Source: Clavelina lepadiformis (lineage: Eukaryota; Chordata; Ascidiacea; Aplousobranchia; Clavelinidae). Taken from it: DNA of 64,000 bases. Positions within the stretch are counted from its first letter, which is position 1. The number at the start of each line of letters is the position of its first letter. The stretch lies in contig NC_135240.1 in NCBI RefSeq assembly GCF_947623445.1, forward strand, positions 22,754,001 to 22,818,000, written 5' to 3'. Under the pieces are notes generated by a model that had not been told where the DNA came from, ran no database searches, and worked only from the letters and a program-made list of their open reading frames with translations. Positions 1-14,169 of this stretch are shown here, one piece after another. Position numbers and translations under genes: made by a program.

Positions 1-931
1 TACAAAAATGCCAACCCATATAAGAATTAGACCAAATGCCGTATAGCAATGGAGACAAATACGACAACGGTTGAGTCAAATGGGTATAGATCTGAACCTG
101 TTCTAGCAACAACTTTTACGCATCTTTTAAACCTGTGACTTTTACACTCCATTATTCCGTATCGTTAATAATCTCAGTATTCACTACACCAACTACTAAA
201 AAGGATAAAATAAGAATAAGCATCAGTGACTTCTACAAGCTGACAGGTATTTTGTTAATATGCTTTTCATTTATATAACGTAAAAAATAATGTTCGGTGA
301 TAATTGGAAGCTGGCCTACAGGAGCTATAAGCAGCCTTGAACAACCAATCTTATTGTCATTAAACAGTCCTGATTTAAATCAAATCTCTCATCAACACAA
401 GCCAAGTCAAGTTGGTGGTTAAGTTTCTTTGTCGATATGCTGAATGGTGCCCGTAGTATATAACCAATATGTGATCTAACACCAGCAAGATTTGTCTATA
501 TGCTTAATGTCTAGTATGTCTATGTATTCGTTAACCTTCCAAATGATGTGTTAAAATTGGATGCAATATATGCTTAATGAAGCATATGTTAAGAAATAAA
601 GACTTTAATTAGCAGTTGGATAACGTGCATCCGGTATGACGAACTAAACATTAGTGATCACGAGCTGTCTATCAAAGCCATGCATCTGCATTAAAAGTTA
701 AAGTACATTGTCAAAAAATCAGATGGAAAAGGAATTGCATAACCTTAACCTTATCTTATCATGATGATAAAATCTAGGTCCATTTCGAATGAATCCTAAC
801 AGCTATAATGGATACAATGTTACAATTTTAATAAACCTTCTATCCTGGATTTAAGGGTTTGACTGGTTTTATTAAAAGCACATTGTATACGCCGACGATA
901 ATTTACATCTAATCAGTTGGCAATGCATATA

Positions 932-957
932 GACACGCACTGGTGAACCAGCGTGTC
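932..957. repeat. 26-bp imperfect palindrome (hairpin)
   Basis: GACACGC at 932-938 pairs with GCGTGTC at 951-957, and TGGT at 941-944 pairs with ACCA at 947-950, leaving two-base bulges and a two-base loop. It sits at the edge of a patch with more CpG than its surroundings. It could be a dyad binding site or a chance hairpin. Confidence 0.45.
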
Positions 958-1174
958 ATCCTGTCACTTTGTAGTCGATGGAAAATCATCTTCGAATTAA
1001 CCGCTCGATTTAAGTGGCCTCTCTACACGCGTCAGACCGCAAGTCTGGGCTGGCGAGACGAAGTGCTTTACATAGCGAGTGATTCTCCTGTAAGATCAAA
1101 TGATTTTCGTATAGGTTTTATTGGCTTTTAATAACGTGTTACCTTGCTATTTATTTGCTAATTATACTGGATCA

Positions 1175-1330
1175 ATGCGATATAAAAGTGATACCGTAAT
1201 TAAGCGCACGCAATTAACCAGCGTCTTTCTCAAGTATCGTGTCGGTCGGTTTAAGACCGCGCATCACCAATATAGCGCGATAATACTGTTTTATTGCCGC
1301 TGCCCGCACGGGAAAGCGATTTTAAACAAC
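1175..1330 (+). promoter_or_regulatory. Possible core promoter or CpG-richer regulatory patch
   Basis: A TATAAAAG word near 1,179-1,186 is followed by about 130 bases clearly richer in CG dinucleotides than the rest of this AT-rich flank. No downstream coding exon on the plus strand could be tied to it, so promoter function is only a guess from base composition and the TATA-like word. Confidence 0.2.
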
Positions 1331-3188
1331 TGAACTGTCATGAAAATCACAATCGGCATCTAATTCAATGTATAACTATGACAGTTTAATATAAGCAGAA
1401 AGTACAAACACATACAGTCTACTATATACTGTATATCAAAATAGTTAACCTGCTAACTTATGAGACGAAAGTTAAACATTAATAATGCATTGTGTAAACT
1501 TAACTTTCGCAAATTAAACTGCAAGCTTATTTCGGTGCATGTGTGTCGGATCGAAATCTTACTGTAGAAAAAAGGAGTACATCGGTTTTTATCTACTAAA
1601 AAATAAAACCGAAACATCAAAGGATGACGCATATAAGCGATAAAAGTTATTTTTTACAATCGAATGTTCTAACTGGTTGATGTTCTTATCATGGTATTAT
1701 ATCAACCGCTTAGCCCATACGATTAACTGATTGCTAAAACAACAGTTTGACGTAATAGGCTACACACTGGCAAAGCTGGGTTATACTTAGTCATTCTTTT
1801 TCTGAGTTTGAAATTTGCGCAAGGCGCTTCCAACATGATATAGGCTACAACGACACGTACAGTAACGATAGGCTAAGTTACAAAATACCATGAGCAAAGC
1901 AGCAGAACACAGAAGTTAAGCAGGTAATTTCGGCGTTCAATTAATAATCTAATAAATAGACGAGCACACAATCTTCATATAGTGTTTACATGTTTTTTGT
2001 TTAAAAGTTAATATAAGTATTGAGTAACTATTTCTACTCTCATAGCGGTAGACGATTCATCTTTTTTATCCGGTCGTCATGACCCAGTGGTGACATCTAT
2101 TTCCGAAAATTTGTTGCTCAGCAGAAGTATGAAAACATCAAATAATTTAATTGTTCATACAAACCATTGTTATTATTGTGCAACATTTAGGTGTTCTTTC
2201 GTGTTAGTAAACGCTTCGTAGCTGGATGACCGGTTAACTTTTCCTTTAGGAGAAACTATACATTCCGCAAGAAAAAAGATTTTTTCTTTCCATGATTTGG
2301 CGAGATTGACAAAGAAAAAATAAACTACAGGATTTGAAAATTCCAGGTTTTCTTTTTACTGTATATAAAACTATAACAAAAAATGTTTCTGTAGTAATAG
2401 ACCAGAGGTGGGAAAACGTCTGCAAGGCAAAAACTAGATTTCGACAATCACAGACAGAAGAGAGCCATTAAATCCTCCCACTCTGCGATTAAGATCTCGG
2501 TTTTCATCTTCATATTTTTGTTTTCTGTTATTTGTTGATCTCACCTTCTTCGTTTTGTAATGTGTTTAACTATGCTAACTTAAGCTTATACTGTAGTTCT
2601 AAAATTACTAGAAAATAAAACAAAGTTTAATTGTGCGATAACAACTGTTCGCTATTAAATTGAGATATTGAAGAGCCACAAACAAAAGGTCGACGAGCCG
2701 TAGTTTGTCCACAGTTGTAATAAATAGTATGCCTTAATAGTAGATTGTTGATATGCACGACGAACAAACAGAACGATTTTTATATACTAGAAATTATCGT
2801 TTTACCATTTGTGATAAATGGATAACAGATCAGAAGCGTAAAAGTTTGTTAACAAGCGCCACAGCTTATATTTTATGTTTCGCATGAAAAGTCAGCAAAA
2901 TTCACAGGTCAAGGTAAAATCGTTTTATTGATGTCAAGTCTCGTTTGAGTAAGGCGTAGCTGTTTGGATTCACAATAATCAGCAAGGACATTAACCTTAG
3001 GTCGAATCATTTGTTTTATTGTACTATCAATACAACGGCTAGCTTCATAACTTTCGCTTCGTACTGTTCATACTGAAAAAATAAACAATACAATAGGTGG
3101 TCAATATATTCAAAAATTTGCTATACTCTTTTCCTTAATCACAGATGATTTTGTTTTTCTGCAGACGACACAGGAATAAGTCTAGCAA

Positions 3189-3311
3189 CAGGATTTATCA
3201 TGAAATCCATCAAACATTCACGTTAATTTTTGATGGGTTCGACCAGACAGTTTCATAGTGAAAAGTCAATTAATAAATATTTTTCGGTCTAATATTTGTG
3301 GTTACCACAAA
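3189..3311 (+). repeat. Diverged interspersed repeat, copy 1
   Basis: Shares ordered blocks with 4,420-4,542: a GGATTT...GAAATCC inverted pair at the start, a GACCA block in the middle, an ATTAATAA block, then CGGTCTA.TATTT and GGTTACCAC at the end. The blocks keep order and spacing over about 120 bases, so this is a true repeat pair. The family is not recognised. It could be a degraded MITE, since GAC-rich inverted words occur inside. Confidence 0.5.
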
Positions 3312-3648
3312 GACAGATTTTAGTCGTATTGTGGTATTAAAAGTGAAGATCTGAACATCAGTAGCCGATTCCTACACATCTTTTCTTGTAACTTTCTCAA
3401 AACTTTGTAATTAGTTTAATCAGGTTGTAATTAGGAGTTACTTTCGCTCTGGTGCACTAGTATAATTATAAGTAATAAACTTCGGGCATTATGTTAGAAA
3501 AACTTTCAGAAATTTCAAAGTAGTAACTCTCTAATCAGCCTTCTGGTAAACTATGAGCGAAAGGGCAACTCGTACTTTTGTTTTTGGTTCATACCAACGT
3601 TACTTGACGTTGCGGCATATTAGTTGCTATTAAACGTATTGTTTAAAT

Positions 3649-3725
3649 CAGGGGTGACGAACCTATTCGCTGTCGCGGGCCACTTTGTCAGTTACAGCCG
3701 AGTAAGCGGGCCGCACAACTTTTTA
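3649..3725 (+). mobile_element. Solo hAT-like terminus
   Basis: Begins CAGGGGTGACGAACC and carries the GCGGGCC words seen inside the complete hAT MITE at 41,588-41,908, whose left end is CAGGGGCGGGCAAC. No matching inverted right end or target duplication was found, so this looks like one surviving end of an old element. Confidence 0.35.
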
Positions 3726-4058
3726 GTCATAGTTCGTTTGTTGTTCTGTTTTAATCGATAAATGTCTAAAAAAGTCCCTGTGAGTGAGGCATATAAGCTA
3801 TGTTTTGACCTACAAAGTAACCTATAGCTGGGCCATAATAGGGGCAAACATTACAAGTACAGCAGGAAACGTTACACAAAAAGCGCAGGTACGAGTACCG
3901 AACCATGTTTTCAAACAGCACCAAGAACCGTTACCGTCTGTACGATTTCTTTCAAGTACTGGTACGGTTACCAACAGTAGGCTCATTTTGAAAATACCAA
4001 CTAGCCACCTGTGATTTCTTGCTATGGAGTTTCATATCATATCATTAGATGCTACATA

Positions 4059-4140
4059 GTTACTTATTCATTATTCTTTGAGAATAATTATTTATTCGTA
4101 AAAGCAAAGATGCGGTATTTTCTGACGATGAATAAGTAAC
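4059..4140. mobile_element. Small MITE with GTTACTTATTCAT ends, copy 1
   Basis: The left end GTTACTTATTCAT (4,059-4,071) is the exact reverse complement of ATGAATAAGTAAC (4,128-4,140). A second element with the same terminal words, about 60 bp, lies at 22,265-22,324. Two loci with the same terminal inverted repeat and short AT-rich middles suggest a miniature non-autonomous element or a mobile hairpin. No transposase family can be named. Confidence 0.5.
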
Positions 4141-4419
4141 CAGGGTACTGGTAACTAGAAAGCTTCACGCCGGTGATATACTGACTTCACAGCTGGGATA
4201 GCATGAAGACATTTCCACGCTAAAAATTCGGGCTGTCCAGATAAATCCAAAACTTCACAATCAAATATCACCGATGAAAAAAATGATTATAAAAAGATTA
4301 AAATTTTTGTTTTTAGTGAAAAAACACATTTAAATCAAACAATAAATTTTTACGTGCAGACAATGAGTTGAGGCAAACAATGGCATACCCACACATATGA
4401 ATTGAAGAATGAAGTAAAA

Positions 4420-4542
4420 ACAGGATTTCTTTTGAAATCCGTCAAAATACGTCTTTGTATTTGACGGTCTAGACCAAGGAAGTTTAATGGTTAAATTTTC
4501 ATTAATAATTGTTTTCCGGTCTAGTATTTATGGTTACCACAC
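4420..4542 (+). repeat. Diverged interspersed repeat, copy 2
   Basis: Partner of the repeat at 3,189-3,311, with the same order of blocks and clear sequence drift. Function is unknown and there is no coding potential. Confidence 0.5.
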
Positions 4543-5647
4543 AAAATGATGTTACTCATATTCATAGGTAGTCGAATTGGGAGCTTTTTTGAGGTTAATA
4601 CATATTACTAAATGTGATGCAGATAAAATTTGTTAAAAATGTTTGTACCATTTTGGAGAGTTCAGGAGTACGGTTTATTTATGAATATAAACTGTATTAG
4701 GTTACTGATGTGATACTAATAAAATGTAACGAACAAATATAAATGTTAGCACAACTTATTCATGAAATACCTTTTGGAACAAAATGTTAGAGAGTTTGAA
4801 CACTTGACATTTTGGGTGGGAATAATTTACATATATAATTACTGGTTATTTTGCTAAGATTCAAATTTACGGCTGTGAATTTAACTGCTGGTAGAATTGA
4901 TACTGTAATCATGGATGACCTAAAGATCATAAATAATATGGAAAAAAGTTTTTAATTTAGTATTTCTGGTTACCAGGAATAGGTGTTAACATGTTACTAA
5001 TTTTATAACAAAGTCGGAACAGAACGTTTTTTTTTTTTAAGTTTCTTTAGAAACTTTACCCTTCATGTATTTAACAGCTTTGATAAATTCGACCATATGC
5101 AACAACAACTCTACTTAGTATTTGAGGTCCCCACAAACGATAACCAAATCGATTTTAAAAAATGTTTTAACTTATAATAATATTTTCTGACTAATACCAT
5201 TACATAAAAGATATATTATAATTAAACTGATAGGAATATTGAAAAAAAAACAGCCCCCTGTGCAAACTGACTACTTATTGACACATGTTGGAGGGTTTCA
5301 AGTTAACCACATGGGTCACAAACAAGAGTAGAATGAAATGCTAAATTTGCAGCATATCACAGTGCTGTGAAACTCTTGGAAACACCCATATGTAGTTAAA
5401 AGGTAACTGTAATGTTTATTCCGTCACATTACAGCATAAATACATCTAATAGCCATTTATTCAATCAAATGCAAATTTCTTCAATGAAACCAGGGCACTG
5501 AAATGCAATGCATATAAAGTCGCAAATACTATCTGACAACAACAGCAGCAGCTTTGATAATTAATTGCAGAGTTGTAAATATAAAACCTTCCCGTGGACC
5601 ATGATCTAACCACCAACATAATAGAACATGAAACACTGTTTAATGTG

Positions 5648-8600
5648 TTACTTCTTCTTTGGGTCTTCTTTTAATGGAATTGTAAGGTTAAACACCATCT
5701 GAAAAAAACACACATACGTTAGGTAAACAGCAGTGTTTAGGCAATAGCAAGACCACAAATTCAGAAAAATCTAAAAATGTCAAAGTTACCTTCTCTTTTA
5801 AAGAATCTGGGTCAACGCAAAAGTAGCCAAGCCTTTCAAATTGATATTTACTGAAAACCTCTGCCCCACGTAACGAAGACTCCGCGTAAACATTTTCATG
5901 CACTTCAAGAGTGTCAGTGTTGCAGTCAGTTAGGAAGCCTCCAGGAACAACTGCGGGATCTTCAGGATTTTTGTGTTTAAATCTATTACACATGACATCA
6001 AGGTAAGAGTTAATATGACTGAGGTACGACAGCAGCAATAGTGTTGCAAATTGATTACTAATATTAATTAATGCTTTTCATGTTAACAAGCTAACATTTT
6101 AAGGTCATTCAATTGTATTTCTAACAACGATCAAGCACAACCCTATATTGGATGTTCTAATTCACACTCACACAGAGCACAAACCTACATTGCCAGTTAT
6201 ACAGAGTGACAACTAATTTAAGATATCTTCTTTTATTGAAATGTTCTAAACCAGTTAAATAAAGATTTCTAAAACTTTCCAATAGCAATATATGGACCAA
6301 TAAGGCAGTGGTGGAAAATATGACACCTAAGCATGTTGCCTTTCTGTCTGTGTTACAAAATCAAAAACCAAGCCAGAAACCAATTTTTTACAATACATTA
6401 GAATTTTGTTCAAGATGAAAAATTAAATCGAAGAGTAGGTAGAATCCAAACATGCGGCACACACACGATGTTCAAAATATTTAACCCAACCTCAGTAGTA
6501 AAAAGTTTCCTTCTAAAGTTCTAATACACTAGAACAGGAAATTTTCATAGGCTAGGAACACGATGTCTAACCCAACTAAATGACGCTCATACGTAAAACA
6601 GATTCACGTTCGATAGTAATACTGTTACTAAGCAAAGTGAAATACATATAAAGGCATTGTAAAATAACAATGTCTGTTGAAACTACGATGGCAACAAGAC
6701 ATACAGATTTATTTAAGCTTGGAATATAAAGACAGCAAATAAAGAGCATCATTGAGTTTGAGGTATTTTTATAAATTTAAAGACAAGCTTTCGTACACTT
6801 GAAGCTCGGTACAATGGTGCTACTTGTTTACTGCTTTTATACTTGCTCTCGGTGAACATGGTTCGACCAAAACCAGTATAAACCTTGAATTTACAATTCT
6901 GTGTCTACATAATTATTATGTTAATTATTGCTCCATTTTGATCTCACGGGCCTAAGATATAACATCAGTAGAGCTCTTTAGAAAATCAACGACACCACAT
7001 TTATGATAAGACATAAACAACCAACATGTGTAAAGGTGCTTCTATTCATATCTTTTCATGTAATTGTTTACAGGTAAAGTAAAACATTGTGTAGATATTG
7101 ATCACAATTGTAGGGTTTGTTTTGGGTTGCTAAACAGGTTTATTGAAAGCAAAAAGAAGGTAATTTATACTTGCATGACTTACAATCGACTGTATATTCG
7201 GACTTCTGCAACAACCCTGCCCTGGTCTGACACCCAGTGGATAAATCCTTTTGGCTTTGGGGCAACATCTACAGAATCACATCGAACATGCAGTTCAGTT
7301 AGATGACCCGAGTCGTCTTTCACTGCTCGTTCAAATGTAAGGACAAGACCAGCATGCCGCAATCCAACACTCTGGTTCGTTGCAAATCGTTTGTAGTTCT
7401 TATCTGCAGTCTGCAATGTGTAAAATTATTGACATTATAGGTATGAGCAAGGCTTGCTGACATTTCAAAACATGTGTCTTTTTCACCAACTTCAGAAAAG
7501 TCTGTCTTTTCAATGTATATGGTTGAAGTCAATTTGACCGTCCTTGAACCACGAGATTCATCGGCTGGAAAATTAGGAACACTTATATCGATTGAACCGC
7601 TGTCATTGGGAAAATTGCTGATCACTACTTTAAGGGGTTCAAGAACTGCCATTCTCCTGCAAATCAAAGTAAACATTTTAACAACAAACAAAGCGAAAAC
7701 ACAGCACAAGTCTACATGATAACGCAAAATTTAAATCATATAACACAAGCAGGGTATGAAAAAAACTTCCGTATTCAAGAGTCTCTGTAAAGTTGCTGAC
7801 ATAAGTTGCTCCACATCTAAACAAAAAATATACCTGGGTGCTACGTTGTTTAATGTGGTCCTAACACATGCTTCAAGCAGTGGTGGTTCCAGAATGACCA
7901 AATTGCCAGTTACACCAACCTGGTAAGTATTATAGAATTAGTAACAATCAAAGTAGTTTGTTTAAATATAAAACATTACGTTCATGGGACTTAATACAGT
8001 ATTGATGAGGTGATCAATCGCAATTAAGATCAACAAACGTTTAATTTTTTGAGTACAATAACTTTTTGCAAAGATAATACCAAACTAGAAATTTTCCTAC
8101 TGCCAAATACCAGAAATGGAAACACCCCATCACTTACATTGTTAATAGTACAATAGAAATATGCTAAATATAACTACCTTTGCGCAAAAATTATTGATAG
8201 CCTCAGGAGGAAAACCTCTTCTTCTCAAAGCAGTGAGTGTGAATAACCTAGGATCATCCCAATCACGAACGACTCCAGCATCTATTAACTTCGTGATCTT
8301 CCTTTTTGATACCACCGTGTACTGCAAAGTAAAAAATTCACTAACCACAATTTTGGGTGATGTAACCATATTCATATTCCATCTGATATCTCAGGCAATG
8401 CATATCCAATATTATCCATGCTTGAATATTACTACATTGACTAACTGGTTACTATTTTAACAGAAGCAAACAAAAATAGAACTGATATGGAAATACTTTA
8501 CCTGAAGGTTCAGTCTTCCATACTCCCACTGAACAGGGCAATAAATGTCGACAGAATTGCACAACCAATAATAACTTGAGCGCCTGAAATTGTAAAAAAC

Positions 8601-11279
8601 ACACTTCTAAGCCGATCTTCAGTAATCTGCAATATGCAGGTTGTGAAAATGTAAAAAACATATGAAACATACAAAATGACAGTAGCCTGTATAGTGCTTT
8701 GTGGCTGCGCTTTACCTGGCCTGGAATTCTTTTGTGCAAAGCGAATGCGTGATATGCTCAATGCTGTCACATAGACAGTGAGTGAAGTCGTAAGTTGGAT
8801 AAATACACCATTTATCACCAGTCCGATGATGAGGAGTGAATTTTATCCTGTAAGCAACCGGATCTTGTTTACCATCTTCCATGATCATTTTCATCCTCAG
8901 CGTTGCATCACCTTCAGTTACCTTGCCCTTCCTCATATCCTATTAAACCAATGGTTAAAGAATTACCTCCGAGTACGTTTCCAGCAAATTTAATTGGAAA
9001 ATATGGCCCAATTTAATATGACAGCAGTTTATATTGTACATCAATACATTTAAGCAGTAGCCTCCACGGCATTAATGAGCTGCATTAAAAGAAATGAGAA
9101 ATATATTCTATTATGTAGTGTAATTACTAAACTTACTTCAAAAAGAGTTAATGATTCGGAAATCGGTCTGTTTCTCCATGGTGAAGGTGGAGGATTTTTT
9201 CCCTGGATTTCTTTGTGTTTCTGGTGACAGACATATGCCAGATTTTTCTTGATTAGAACAATGGCATGTTCGTAGAGATCCTGAAAGTAATCTGATGCAT
9301 GTGTCACCTTGTAGGGAGTGTAACCTGCAATAACACATAACAACAAAGAATTTAATAAAACTTAAGCATGCACTGATAGTTCAAGTATACACACAGTATT
9401 TTATGTCATTGCATTGACAGACTGATATATTCTCACAATAGTTTGGAAAAATTTCATCGTAAAATTGAAGCTTACCGAGCCATTTAACCATGTCCAAGAT
9501 CCCAGTGAAGAATTTTTCCTCCTCCTTTTCGGGGTTGGTGTCATCGTAACGTAAGAAACAAACTCCATCGTTTGCTTTTGCGTAACCAAAATTGAAATTA
9601 ATAGCCTTGGCATGTCCTATGTGAAGAATGCCATTTGGCTCTGGGGGAAACCTTGATCGAACCTGAAATATAGAACTGAAAATCGTGAAAAACATAAATA
9701 ACTGATTATGATGCATTATTAATTAACAGCAGTGACATTTGTCGTATGTAATTTGAACTTGAATGCTTTCAAATGTACGCATATTCTGAAATGCAGAAAA
9801 CTCTAAACCGAACCATCAGATTTTTACCATACGTTATTGCTAGAATACATCACTAACACAGTAAATTGTATGATCAGCAGTGAAGTTTATCGCTAGAAAT
9901 TTCAAAAGATATAATTATAAATTCAAAATTCTGCCACGGACCTGACCACCAGTTATTTCCAGATGTTCTTTCAAAAGTTTCATGGTGTTTTCATTGATAA
10001 CATAACCTTCAGTTTTATAATTTTCTCCTGGTTTGTGAAATTTTAATGCTGCTCCCCGAAGCTGATCCATGAGACTTGCTTCTTCCAGTTGAATCTCACT
10101 GTTATCTGACATGGTGTTTGGTTTTTTTGACTTGGTTGTTGGAACATTGTCACCTTTGCTTTTCTTGTCTTTCTGCTGCACAAGGAAACACAATGAACAA
10201 TATAGATATTTTAGAAGGTAGACACAGACACATATGACAAGCAATAACAAATCTTACCAAATCTTTAAAAAATCATAAAAAAATCGACAAAAGCAAAAGA
10301 AGGCATACAGTACTTAAGCAAAATTTCACCTTCTTTGGTGGAGGGGCAAGGTCAGCATCAGTCTTCGGGCCCAGCAAATCGAGAATTTGCATATCAAGTT
10401 CATTTTTGACAATTTTTCCATCAGCAAATTTCAAGCGCTTTCTAGCTTCTCCGAGTGCTTTCCCCAAATTAAAATGGTATCTCTGTTCTACTAGTTCACT
10501 GTGATTTTCTTTGACAATGGATTCAATCTTAAATGTAAATATAATTATTGCACAACATTAAACCAAACTGACAAAAAATGAAATTAAATAAACATTGACA
10601 AAATCTAAAAAAGGAATATGTTAATTCAGGTTAAGTTAAAATCTAAAACACTTAACATACAATAATCAATGTATGAGTAGATAATTATATAGGACACACC
10701 GACACAACATGATTAATATATTTTAAAAACTAAAAAAGTTTTACGATTAATGACAAATTTGTCTTTTACCACTTCTTCAATTTCCTCTGGAGACACGACT
10801 ACACCCACTCCACACGCCTTTGAAAACTCTTCCTCATTGGCTGGATAACTTGGGTGACTCTTCAAGTAATCAAAGGCACATGCTAACTGAAGTTCTGTGG
10901 TGATTTTATTGCGGCATATAAACCCCACGAGCAGAGGCAAATGTTTCTTATCTTTCAATCGAGTTGCAACTTGATACAGAAGATTTCCAACAGTTTTATC
11001 AATTTTACATTTGTTGGCTGCCTGTATGAAACAAATAAAAACTTTCAACTTTATTTAAGCAAGTTAAGTTTAAGCAACTTCGCACTTTGCTCTCAGCTTA
11101 AGAAATGCAAATTATATATTCATAGTAAAGTTCAGGCAAGCTCCAGAAATATGTATAAATTTACAAACCATTGTAATTGCTTCTTCAAATGTGGCTGATA
11201 CATTTTTGTTTTTTATCGTCTCCACTGCCTTCTTCTCTGAAAGCCCAGCACCAACAAACAGAGTTAGTAAATCCTTCAT
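5648..11279 (-). CDS. QARS1: Glutaminyl-tRNA synthetase, cytoplasmic (14 exons)
   Basis: Charges tRNA-Gln with glutamine in the cytosol; in animals it belongs to the multi-synthetase complex. Exons run 11279-11169, 11021-10770, 10527-10330, 10175-9942, 9662-9476, 9324-9137, 8939-8716, 8583-8502, 8321-8178, 7919-7834, 7656-7487, 7403-7184, 5982-5790 and 5698-5648. All junctions are GT-AG and phase-consistent, giving about 779 residues; human QARS1 has 775. Residues 1 to about 185 match the eukaryotic N-terminal domain. The class I catalytic core has [12 protein letters not shown] (HIGH at 279-282) and the KMSKS-type VSKRK near 496-500. The anticodon-binding barrels end in [14 protein letters not shown] and [14 protein letters not shown]. 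The start ATG opens [13 protein letters not shown]. The donors of exons 2 and 11 were chosen by alignment to the family. No defect seen. Confidence 0.97.
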
Positions 11280-12059
11280 AGTTAACTGATGCTAACAATA
11301 GGTTTTGTCTCTTTATCTTTAAAACAGATCATTAAAACCAAGGTCTATGGCAATGTGGCATAATTATAACTATTTCAATACTTGTGCAATAACTGGTTAG
11401 AAGGCTTCAACTTTTACTAAATAAGATATGCAGTAGACTCTGCCTTATATTACCACCAGACTATTTTGGTCATAATATCGAAATGATCACAATAACTGAA
11501 GATACTGTATAACCATCCATCAGGATTGATACAGTCGCAGATAATGACTAAAAGCATGAAATTTATCATTTATTTCATTAAAATTAAACATCAAAAGGTG
11601 AACTGAAAATGTTTGTGGCACAATTGTCACGTTGTATAATTGACACAAAAAATTGAAAAAGATTAAAAAAGCGGTCATTATATTAGAAAGCTGGTCAGTG
11701 GTCATAGTAAACGGAGAATCTTATAAGACAAAATTCAGGACCGTACTAAAAAGGCAAGATCTTGCATGTGCCAGACAACCAAACTTGACAAGTGTGGGTG
11801 CGCAAAAATGTTTGGATGCACTGGAAGTGCGCTCTTTGGTTATCTAATTTATTCAGTATCTAAATCAATTAAAAACTAAGTGTGCAGATGTTCTGTCCAA
11901 GTCACAAAGTGCACCACAGTAGCTGATGGAAGACCGTATTGACTGTACTTATGCCAAACTCCATTGTTAAGTATAGGCGATTGAAAAACTTTTGTCACCC
12001 AGACAGTAACTCGGAAAGGGTCTATTGATAAATTAATAACTTCACCACCAGCAGCAACA

Positions 12060-12115
12060 GGTGTATAGCCTAGTGGCAGTAGTGTAGAGGTTTTTACGTT
12101 CGTTAATCCAAAGGT
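12060..12115 (+). mobile_element. Possible tRNA-derived SINE head
   Basis: TAGCCTAGTGGC at about 12,067 resembles a polymerase III A box. GTTCGTTAATCC about 30 bases later is a weak B-box match and is followed by a T-run. No body or tail that would prove a SINE was recognised. Confidence 0.25.
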
Positions 12116-14169
12116 TTTTTTTTAACTAACTCTGCCAACAAAAATACATATACAACTCACTAACTCAGTAGGCCTAGCTCAATAGCTTCCACACAAATTG
12201 CAAATGTACAACCACCACAAACCACAAGTAAGCCAAAAAGGCGAAGTACAGCTATCAGCTTCAGATGTTACGTCTTTTAAACACCTGTCAATTGCAAGTT
12301 TGCTTTGGTTAGCTGCAAACTAAGAAAAGTATTAAAGCATGAGTATTCAGTTAAATAAATAAAGTTATCATAGAAGAGGGATACTAAAAAATATTAACCT
12401 TAGACAATAATTAAAATAACCAAATCATTTTATGCAATTTTAATGCAATAGTTTTCCATACAAAAACTTTAGCCTATGTACGATTGCACTTAATCAGTAA
12501 CGCCTGAATGACGCAACCATTGCGAAGAAGGGCATTTCCCTTTAACGACACTTAAATAAATAGTTCTTGTTAAAAAGCTGTTTGTTGGTAAACAGTCTTG
12601 ATGTAATAGCTTTTTTAAACTGAATATGATGAAATACGTCGGTAAAAGCTACATCAATACTTTTATTTATTTCATAGTGTGTATTGAATCATATAATTTT
12701 ATGACAAAGGTCTCAAGTTGATTTTTTCTCTCAACCGCTTTTCAACTTTTGATGGTTGGGATAACTCCAACATCAGAGTGAACTTTTGTAAATCTTCAAC
12801 CTTTCACTTTGCTGTGTTACCCAGCGAAACAAAAATTTAAAAAACTTACATTACTAGAGTTCCATATCCAAACATTTTAACTGGATTTTCGAGAGAATGC
12901 TCTCTTATCTTAGTCTTAGATATTGAAATAGTTAAAATGTGGATATAACGTTTAGCTTGTGATAATAGACATAAAGGGGTATTATAATAGTATACAAATC
13001 GAATAGAATATAGAACTATTATTTTCAGACGTCTGCTTTACGAAACATGACGGTAATGATAGATAACATTGCGTACTGATAACTTTCTGTTTTCCGTTTT
13101 AAGTCATGACATAAATATCGCGCCTGCCTATCTTGGGTGAGTTATGCACAGCTGTTCAATGCATTCATTCTACTACGATCAACCCTTATAATATGGACGT
13201 CTTTATGCTGTTACTGTGCTAATGTTTTGTCTAAATGTAATTTTTCAAAGAAACTTCAATATAATCAGTATATACAGCTATCATTCCTATGTAACCATTG
13301 TTGAATTCTATTTGAATAAGTTCAGTGTTAAGATAGACAATTTTATTGTCATCTTCACAAAGTAACAAGGACTTTGTTCCTATAATATAGCAGTGGAAAA
13401 CAAGTCATTATAATATTGATCACTACTAATTGAAGCTAGTCATCAGAAAATAAGCCGTCAGGGTAAACAATTAAATCTGTGGGTGAGAAAAATAGACAAC
13501 GACCTCATGAGATTCATATATCATCACCCGCAATAAACATTTCAATAATAGTCATTTCATAGTCAGACGTTATTAAATATCAACAATAGTTGCGTTTGCC
13601 ACAGTATTTGTCAATCAATAAACAATCACACAAACCGTCTTAGATGACGCAATATCTACGTCTCCATAAAAAAAAACAGTTGAATTGCATGTTTTAGCAG
13701 ATCAAATTTTTTAATCGGATCTTTAGTAGCCAAATGTTTTGCAAGATTTGACTTGCAATTCTAGAATTTGACTTTGGCGTGCAATTGTTTATGTAAATGC
13801 TTGATTAACCTAAGCTGTTTTTCTTTTCTTGAGCTAAACTCTGTAAATCTGTCGTCCCGGCTTTTACACTGCCAATCCATTTCGAAAAAATATAGGAGTT
13901 ATATTCATTTTCCAATGGCCAAACAACATGTCGGTTTGGTAGCCAAGCGAATAATGTGGCGCGTGTGAAGTGTTCACGACCTTGTTCGCTAGATAACGGC
14001 AGGAAATAACGATTATTTGCCCAAAGAATTATTGTTTATTTTGTCGTTATTCTCTGTTCGCATTTTCAGTCAGTCGCCTTTTAGACAAGGAGGCATACAG
14101 ACACTCTTTTGAGACGTTTCTCCACCTCAAGTTGTGCCTGTGCCTCGGCATAACCAACAATACCAAGTT

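Larger units (their letters stand above)
1..5647. other. Gene-free left flank, 3' side of QARS1
   Basis: I see no convincing coding exon here. The short open frames have no recognisable domain and no splice-consistent partners. The stretch holds a hairpin at 932-957, a locally CpG-richer patch with a TATA-like word near 1,179-1,330, a solo hAT-like end near 3,649, a pair of diverged repeats at about 3,189-3,311 and 4,420-4,542, and a small inverted-repeat element at 4,059-4,140. An AATAAA on the minus strand (5,456-5,461) lies about 190 bases past the QARS1 stop and could serve as its poly(A) signal. Confidence 0.6.

Noticed and set aside
3784-4014. 76-codon open frame
   Set aside because: Low-complexity peptide over a repeat-like GTACCG/TACGGT stretch; no homology or splice context.
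8161-8818. Several overlapping open frames on both strands
   Set aside because: Shadows of QARS1 exons 8 and 9 or readings of introns next to them.
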